Assembly: GCA_037074765.1 (NCBI GenBank)
Contig: JBAMDO010000484.1
Span: forward strand, 1-13,166
Direction of reading: 5' to 3'
DNA from: Mansonella perstans
Lineage: Eukaryota; Nematoda; Chromadorea; Rhabditida; Onchocercidae
DNA length: 13,166 bases
Under the pieces are notes generated by a model. It worked only from the letters and a program-made list of their open reading frames with translations, was not told the origin of the DNA and made no database searches. The translations under genes were made by a program, and so were the position numbers. This document shows, piece by piece, positions 1 through 8,300 of this stretch (within the stretch, counting starts at the first letter, position 1; each line of letters starts with the position of its first letter).

Positions 1-369
1 AAATATGGATTTTTTATTTTTTCCCACTCAATCACAAGAAGAAGAAATCAATTATCAGCTCTCAATCATATTTGTTCAATTTGAAAACTTCATTAATAAT
101 TAATAACAAATGTTTCAGTGGAAGTCTATTAATTATAACTTTCAAAGATAACATCGATATAATACTTGAAAATACAAAAGAAAAAATACTGGCATAAACA
201 AATAAACACTGACTTTAAAGGTATTGAGACAAAAGAAAAACAGAAAAAAAACATGCTTGCAGACAAATTTCGTAAAAAATGGAATTTTTAAAATAATTAA
301 AGTGGAAAAAAATACCTGAAGAAATGAACGTAAAGAGTTTGCTTGTTTCTTTTTACCCTTATCAGCAAA
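1..369. other. Left end, no supported gene
   Basis: AT-rich. It holds a TTTATT at 14-19 (minus-strand AATAAA) and a possible 66-base splice-bounded minus-strand stretch (381-316) with a donor CTTCAG|GTATTT. Nothing else is supportable. Confidence 0.5.
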
Positions 370-663
370 TCATCTGATTCGCTGACAATCAAACAATTCA
401 TTCCATAAACGACAACTAATTGTTACAATTGATTCATGTAATTTACGAGTTTCCTGTATGCTTTGTTGTAGTCGAATTATTGTTGGTATTAGCAAAAAAA
501 ATTGTTTTAATTGAGCTTCTGTTGGCTGCATATTTAGACCAAGTTGCCAATAAGCTATCTGTCGTATCACATTATAAAACATTACCGTATCAGATTCAGT
601 TGTCAAATTATACAATTTTTGCATCTCGTCGATATTCTTTTCGATCACCTTTAACATTTTCAT
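370..663 (-). CDS. Unidentified 97-codon ORF, possible small gene or first exon
   Basis: I do not recognise this protein. It runs from ATG 663-661, right after an in-frame TGA, to TGA 372-370. It has a balanced, mostly helical composition: KVIEKNIDEMQKLYNL, YNVIRQIAYWQLGL, then PTEAQLKQFFLL and LQQSIQETRKLHES, suggesting two or three amphipathic helices or a coiled coil. It lies on the same strand as the EDEM3-like gene and just after its probable poly(A) signal, so it could be a downstream gene of a nematode operon, though no good TTTCAG trans-splice site precedes it. A good acceptor (TTTGATTGTCAG, 382-383) falls inside its end, so the true exon structure may differ. It may also be a chance ORF. 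Confidence 0.4.
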   Translation of the reverse strand: MKMLKVIEKNIDEMQKLYNLTTESDTVMFYNVIRQIAYWQLGLNMQPTEAQLKQFFLLIPTIIRLQQSIQETRKLHESIVTISCRLWNELFDCQRIR

Positions 664-678
664 TCATTGAAATATTGA

Positions 679-684
679 TTTATT
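679..684 (-). promoter_or_regulatory. EDEM3: AATAAA poly(A) signal, probable end of the EDEM3-like transcript
   Basis: The first AATAAA on the minus strand after the candidate last exon (817-843). It sits only 16 bases before the ATG of the next ORF at 663. Confidence 0.4.
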
Positions 685-816
685 ACTTTGCCATACAATT
701 TTTCCTTAATTACTTTAATAATCTAGCTATTAAACTCAAAAATAGTCTTAGTTGTGGCTACAATACTTATTCAAGTTCAAGTGATATCATGGTACTATTT
801 GGTACAAGTAGCAATA

Positions 817-843
817 CTATATATTTAAATATGGATGGTAGTA
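817..843 (-). CDS. EDEM3: EDEM3-like exon 20: candidate last exon
   Basis: After the acceptor GTGTTACAG|T, phase 0 gives eight codons (YYHPYLNI) and a TAG at 819-817. An AATAAA lies about 135 bases on, at 684-679. A rival acceptor near 918 (GGATTAG|AGG) would give a 30-residue end reading RPEEVFPIY in another frame. The choice cannot be settled by eye. Confidence 0.35.
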   Translation of the reverse strand, partial: YYHPYLNI

Positions 844-3800
844 CTGTAACACACTATGTGTCTTATTCGCATAACTTCAAAAGCACAAGTATAAATCGGA
901 AAAACCTCTTCAGGCCTCTAATCCACTTATACTTTAAGTCTTCTCTCTTTGTACCTTCCTTCTTACCGTAGTATCGTTGAAAACATAACTCTGAAGAGGG
1001 TTAAACTGAGGAAGATACTTAAAATTATGCAGTCAACAATAAGAACTTATGATGAAGCTCGCAAAAAACAGTGAACTAACTTTTTGCTTGTCTTTGGTGC
1101 TATTTCCTGCACTAACTGCAGCGAATCGAAAATTGAGAAGTACAGCCGGTAAGGAACTATCAATTACGATGTAATCATCAGAATGATCAATGTCCTTAAA
1201 ATTACGAAAAAATGTAAAATTTACTTGAGAATAACCACCAAAAAGTAGACATAAAAAAGAAAAATGTTACAAAATAAAACTTGAAATGCTACTGTTAGTT
1301 TGAAAATTTACTGTAATTTGAGATTTTACTGTAATCTGAAATGCTGTTGTAATTTGAAATGCTACTGTAATTTGAAAATTTTTAAATTTCAAATAAGCAA
1401 ACCTCTAGAAAAATCAATTTGCTAGATGGATATTTATTTCTACCGTGGCACGCAAAATCCTCAAATAAAAGCGATGGATTTGACAGTCGATCAGAGAGGC
1501 GAATTAGGGCATTTGGATAGTGTATAATGTACTCCATGAAAGCAAGACCTTCTTTATTATAAAGAAAAACAACGGGGATAACGATATCATCCTTGATACT
1601 TTGATCACCAGACATTGCAAATGGTGGTACTGTATCAATACTTGTACCAATGTTATTGTCTATAATGCAAAAATATCATGATTAAATTACCGAAACATAA
1701 TCATGATTAAACCATATGTTTACATATTTCATAAAGTTGGAAATAATTCCCAGAATTTTCCTGGAAGTTTTTTTTCTTTAATATACAGTGAAATATACTG
1801 TATACAGTGTTTCAGGAAAAAAGAAACCGAAAACAGAAAATATATTTGAAAGCATAAAATAATGTAGATTACAAAAGTATTACCAATAATAATGATACCA
1901 ACAGCACCACTTTTCTGGACATAGCGAGCTTTTTCTTGAAACATGCAATCCTGACGCTGAACAATTGCAATACGACCTTTCATCCGTGGTGCATTTGTTA
2001 GTGGTGCACAAGCACGAAATGGTACAGCAATTTGCACTTCTGCGATTATCTGAACAAATTCAAAATGATACAATCAATTAATTTCAGGTAAAAAATTAAT
2101 CAGTGATGGAGTAAGTAATGGATGAGCAAAGTAATTTGAAAATAAATGATAAAATTCTTTTAATCATCATTTAATTTTAAAAAAATAAAATTCTTTTAAT
2201 CAAAAACTCGTCATTCCTTTTACTCCAGCAATATTGGAGAATATCTCTAGTTTAGTGCAGAAATTCTCCTCTTATACAGAAAAAAAAAAAAAAAAAAAAA
2301 GAAAAACAAAAAACGACCATTTCAAATTTGAAGCTAAATTTATAAATACGAGCAAATAATTTACTGCTTTATGATTTAGGTCTTTGCCAAACTGTGCCGG
2401 TGCAGCTCGCCAATGTAGCATTCCAAATATAGGCTGTGATACCACTTGGACAATTCGTTCATCATTAAAGGCTAGGAAAAAAAAAATAAAATAATTCACC
2501 CAAATTATGTAGCTCAAATTATATGAGCATACTTTACTACAGTATTATGACTTAATGCAGTCTGAACTAATTAAATTTTGTTTATGCAGCCTGAACTATT
2601 TGTTTAAAGATTAAAATTTACAGTTCGGGTAGAGAAAAAATCTTTTAGGAACCTAAAAAAAATACAATGGTGACATTCTTTTTCATACAGTTCATACATC
2701 AATAACAATGAGACCAACTTTTCCCCTTTTAAATTTGATTTGGTAGAATTCAACTATCCGAATTCATTGTGTATCGTCGGTATTTAGACTACCACGAACA
2801 GGCCAGGCAAATGAATCCAAGAGGAAGTTTCCATTGTCAAAATCTGTACAGCAATGACATTTTCGGCAAAAAAAAAAAAAAAAAAAAGAAAACAAACCAA
2901 ATCCATATTTTTCTAGGCCTGCTATCATGATCATTTCTTGAATAAACTCACTACCAAGTAACGCCCATTCCGGTGAAATAGCCTGAAAAAAAAAACCTCG
3001 CATTACACTTTCAGCACTAGCTGATATTCTTTAAAATAAATCTTCATAGCTCTTTCTATGGCTTCTTTTGATAAATTCTCTGTATCTGAATTACTAATGA
3101 TTATTGAATGATTAAAATTGTAGGAGCAAGATTTAAACAGCAAAAATAAAAATATTCCAAATGATTTATTAATTACTATTAATTGTTGTGCAATGAAATT
3201 TAACAGTATGCTAAACAAAATACTTTTGATAAATTCTCTTTATATAAATCACTAGTGAATACTGAATAATTGAAATTGTAGGAATGTAGGATTTAAATAG
3301 TAAAAATAAATATTCCAAATGATTTATTAATTACTGTTGTTTTGCAGTGAAATTTGAAGTAGTATGCTGAACAAAAAATTAGGCCTAACTTTTTTTCTCA
3401 TGCATTCAATTTATTCAAACAAAGTTTTAAATTCAAAATTTAAAAATGAGCAAAAAATTTAGCCAATGAAATTTTATTTTGAAAGCTTCAATAAACATTC
3501 GTTAAAGACAAACGCTATTTATAATGTGTTAAACTTGTTGCTAGTAATTTTTACAAATTAAAATTAAATATTTTAATAAAATAAAAACATTTGAACCCTA
3601 TTAAAAAAAAAACTCTGATTTGAAAATAAAAAAACTTCACAGATCATTACTTCTTTAGAGTGACTGCTCGAATTTGCAATGAAAAATCAATGGATAAATA
3701 TGGTCAATTGTCAATACTTGAAATTAATGAATGTATTAAAGAAAAAAAAAAGTATTGGAAAGCATTTTGATTTTATTTCATTCCATTTTACACTGAAAGC

Positions 3801-5313
3801 ACAAGATATGTTTAGAAAGAAAACAATTTCGGTGGAGAAAAAAGAAAAAAACAAATTTCCACTAAATATGATAGAGTGTTGATAATAATAGTAAGCAATG
3901 ATGATCCATTATTTGTTGTTACTACTATATGAAATGGACCTATTTGAATTGGATCGATTTGAAATGGATCGATCTATATATAGAATATTACAAAAATAAT
4001 TTAGGGAAGAAATTTTCTTCAAAATCAAAAAAAAGTAAAAACGATAATAAATATGTAAATGTGAAAAAATTACTACAAAATATTTTCATTCTTTAATTTT
4101 TATTCTTTAAATATTTCTAAAGCGCTAAAAATTTTCATTTCTGAAAGATAACAGAAAATTTAAACTCTTTTTATCTATCATTTAAAAAAAAAAAAAAAAA
4201 AGAAAAAAAAACTATAAAAAATGTAAAATTGAAAAAAGTATAAAATTAAAAAACTCAAAAAAAAAAATGTCATATTGATATGTAGCATATCACAGTATAT
4301 CATAATGTATTAAGTGAATACTGTGTCATTAATATTGTGATAATATTATTATTGGTGGTATTACTTCAAATTTTTGAATTTCTTTTTTCCTTTTTTTTGT
4401 CTTAAATATTTTTTATTCAGTTTATAAAAGCTTTAAAACCACTCCATAAATTTATCGAATACTTTTTTTGAAATTAAACACCAACAATATTTTATTTTAC
4501 AACACAAAAAATATTTTGCTTCATGCATTAACTACTAAACTACTTGCTTCACTCGTTACATCATCATCATCATCGTTATCATTATTATCACCGCCACTGT
4601 CATCATCATCACCATCGTTATCATTATTATCATCGCCAGTGTCATCATCGTCACCATTATTACTATTATCATTATTCGTTATTTTTGCAAATTTAGAAGA
4701 ATTTGATCTTGGATTTGCGATAATTGATCGCTTGATAGCTATCATACGATAACCACAAACAACAACACATACAGTAATTGCAGCCATAGTCATAACAGAA
4801 AGCCATAGTAGGACAATAAGCATGATCATTGATAGTAATTGTGTTATTGCAGCATGCGATGGATGAATGATGTAGATATTTGATTGCTTTTTCACCGATC
4901 TCATCTTATCCAACATGCACACACTATTCAACATATTATCATTCTCAGCCAATACTGTTTCTGTTTCGGTGGTGAATTCGTTCGCTTCGCCCTGAAAACA
5001 GGTGCCTTTGAACTTAGCTAGGTGCCTTTGAACTTTGAACTTAGCAATTTACTAAAGCAACTTACTTAGCAACTCCAACTTACTTTTTCCTTTTCTTTTA
5101 TTCTTTTCACGCTATCACTTACTTTTAATGACAAAAAAGAAATTACAAACTAAAACTGATAATGTTTGTTAAAAGTCCAAAAAATGACCAATCAATCAAA
5201 TATCAAGTACAAGTGAGATGCGTTCAAAAAATTTTCAGGATAATAATTTTGAAACTAAAAGGGCGAAGCGGACTTATCCATCATCTATCAGTCGAATCAT
5301 CACTTATATCTTA

Positions 5314-5347
<34 letters not shown>

Positions 5348-8300
5348 AGCATGCAAAAAAAAATACACTTCACAATACTCCATGCAAAAAATCAATTAAA
5401 ATTGAAAAATTCAAATGACAAGGAATTATTTGAAATAAACACAAATTACACTATTCTTCCTGTAATATAAATCATACTGCAATTGAATATTACTGTTTTT
5501 CCGCAATAAAAACACTATAATACTGAGTTTTTTCAAAGCAAGAAAAAATTATACCGAATCCGGTGAATGAGAAAGATGAACGCGTCCATCAACTTGAAAT
5601 TGCATCTGAATTCCCATCTGCTTTAATTGATCCATATGTTCAACATTTGTTGCACTAAACGACCACGCACTTAAACGTTTTGGTCTGCAAAAAAAAGTTT
5701 AGTACAAGGATCAATTTTTCAGCCGAACCAGATCAAAACTTAATTAGATCAAGATACACTGGTAAACGATGATGAATTGTTGATGGGAAAATCCCGCTAT
5801 TGCTAACAGCCATCACCATTTACGAAAACATTTCGATCTATTTAAAGCTTCATCTAAAAGTCAATATTCAGTCTAATCCGATATACATCATCTATTCCGT
5901 TTAACAGCATGATTCGAGCAATTCTATATTACAAATAATATTTGCAGTAGGAAAAACCTTCGCAACAATAGCAAGAAATGATATTACGGTAATTTTTTTA
6001 TACTAACCAACTACTGATATTTTTTATCTTATCTGTTAACTCAGTGACCATCATATCACTGTTTGCTGACCATGTCATTGATTGTTAAACGAAAGCATTT
6101 TATTTACATTATTGATTTTTAAAAAAATCCTAGAAGGAAATTCTAGCAATGTTTCAGATATTTTCAAATCTTATAAAACAAGGTGCCTTACATTCTGGGA
6201 CAACTATTACTCTCTGAATTCTTCGTTAATTCGCTAACAACACTTTGTACAATGTTACGCAATTCTTCCGCATAAGCCGGTAAATTATCGTACTTCTCAT
6301 TGATCATAACTGCAGGGCATGCTGATCGAAATTTTTTGGTCATTATTGCATTTTCATCATCAATTATTTCATCCGGATCAATGATCATACGTCGTGGAAG
6401 CTGCAACAATCAATGATCAACCAGTGCTACACGGCAACAAACAGTTTTCGGTGGATTCAACAACTGCAAAGTATTGACTCATTTGCTCTTTCCCTTTCAA
6501 GGTAATCACTACTCTTTCGAGGTAATTCTTGTAAAACACAATAAATACTTTTACTGCTAATCGTAGCAACCAAGCAGCAGCAACCAAACGACTTGCCGAA
6601 AGTTACAAAAATGCTGTCATCGTCATAGTCAACAAATTAGAAAACATTTTAGCATCATTAAGCAAACCGAACTAACTTCCTCATTATTATCAGTGTCACC
6701 AATTGACAGTGGAATAAAATGAGCTTCAGTAGTAAGAACATAGTTATCCAAGTCAATCTGTAAGTCAGATGGATCCGTGAAAATCATATAGAGATATTTC
6801 AACGTTTCCGAAAGTACGAAAGAATCCATTCTGAAAACTATCTGAACAATTTCTTTACAGTGAGAAAGATAAAGACAGAAATAAGAACTTTTAATTTTTT
6901 AAAAGAAGTTTTAACGGAATAAATTTATCTCTGCAAAGAAATGAATGAATAGATTTCTTACCGATCCTCATGATTCATCGAACGAATATCTTTGAAAGCA
7001 GCAAATCCACACTCAACTCGTAAATATTTATTCATACTATCCAGTATCTAACAAACAATGATATAACATTGTTCAGGATGAAAATGAAAAGCTTCAGGAT
7101 GAAACCCAAAAAGGATAAAAATTTCAGGATGAAATCCAAAAAGTTTTTTAATCAAATCAAAAATAATAAACATTATTCATCAGAACTTACATTTTTGGCT
7201 ACACGTAAATAATGCTCATCCTTTGTTGCTCTATATAGCAGATATGTGCTTTCAATAAATTCTGGCCGTATAGGATGTTGACCCCAATAAACTTGTAAAT
7301 CATGCGTAAATGCTTCCGGTAAGAATTTGTGCCTCTAGAATAAAATATATTTTTAGCATAGGATCAAAAATTACACTAGAATAATTCCTTCAAATATTGT
7401 GAATAAGTTACTGGATGTAAGTAGCAGACAGGGAATAGAATTATTTCATCATACAATCTTAGCTTTTTGCCTATTGAAATTAACTGTTCTAGAGAATTTT
7501 AGAATATTTGATTCTTTCCTATCAAAGACAACTGGTAAGAAAATACAAAAGAAAAAAATCGAAAAATACTTTCTAACCATCATAAAACAATGATGATACA
7601 CGTACCTTGATAACTTGATAAAGCGTTTCGTGAAATTCAATAGCTGCTTTCAGATCACCCTTCAAAACTTGTATGCCGGGCCAAAATGCTAGCAAGGAAT
7701 CCATATAAGTTCTAGCGGCAACTGTCGGTTTGTGCATGTGAACATCGATGAATAATGGGCCCTTATTAACATATCTCATTATAGCTTCATAATGCTGCAA
7801 AAGCCTTATGAGAATTGCCTTATCATTAATCAGAAATTAAATAACAAGTACGGAAAGTTCTACTCTCTAATTTGTCTAATTTCCCAAACAAAATTAATTT
7901 CAACTACCTTAAAAATTTCCATTCCTCGCATATCGCAATATCATGTAAATCGATATTCATGTATTTAATTAATCTAATTATTACAACAATAAACAATAAA
8001 GAATTTAGACCTTGTTGAAACGATATAAGTATCCTTCGTCACCCAATAAAATATATGCTTTCAAACAATACTCATAATACGAATCGATCCCCGCACCAAT
8101 ACCCGCATCTGCAGCAAAATTCGATTTTCAAATTACTTATTTAAGATATATTTTAACCAAAATCATCACCATCCTCTGACACTAGTGTCAAATAATGCTA
8201 GAAGTTTAAAACTGTCAGATCATCAGATAGCAATTTCATCGGGATTGAAGAGAGATGGAAAAAAATGTACAAATAAAGTGAGTTAGTCAAGTGAATTAAT

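Larger units (their letters stand above)
2983..4520 (-). other. Region between the membrane-tail exon and exon 13
   Basis: In the PA isoform this is part of a 2,572-base intron, the longest of the gene. It holds possible 3' UTR and poly(A) signals of the other isoform (4496 and 4417), the 158-bp duplication, an 18-A run, and GGATCGAT repeats near 3950-3972. A 3003-3080 stretch opens as a short helical frame (see findings). No other gene seen. Confidence 0.65.
4992..5554 (-). other. Intron before the membrane-tail exon
   Basis: 563 bases with the 32-A run and the GGTGCC duplication. Plus-strand ORFs here are poly-Lys translations of the A run. Confidence 0.7.

Noticed and set aside
2764..2792. 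Read-through end of exon 14 to TGA
   Set aside because: The PA exons further on are clearly conserved and need the GTAGTC donor or skipping of exon 14; the read-through form is kept only as a minor alternative.
3679..3882. Plus-strand 67-codon ORF
   Set aside because: Lys-rich low-complexity translation of AT-rich intron sequence.
4468..4752. Plus-strand ORF rich in Ser and Leu
   Set aside because: It is the antisense reading of the GAT/AAT repeat in the membrane-tail exon; simple repeats leave several frames open.
5162..5470. Two overlapping plus-strand ORFs with poly-Lys
   Set aside because: They translate the 32-A homopolymer inside an intron, with no domain or splice context.
7399..7640. 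Opposed short ORFs in intron 7
   Set aside because: They lie wholly or mainly within the intron between exons 7 and 8 and show no family resemblance.
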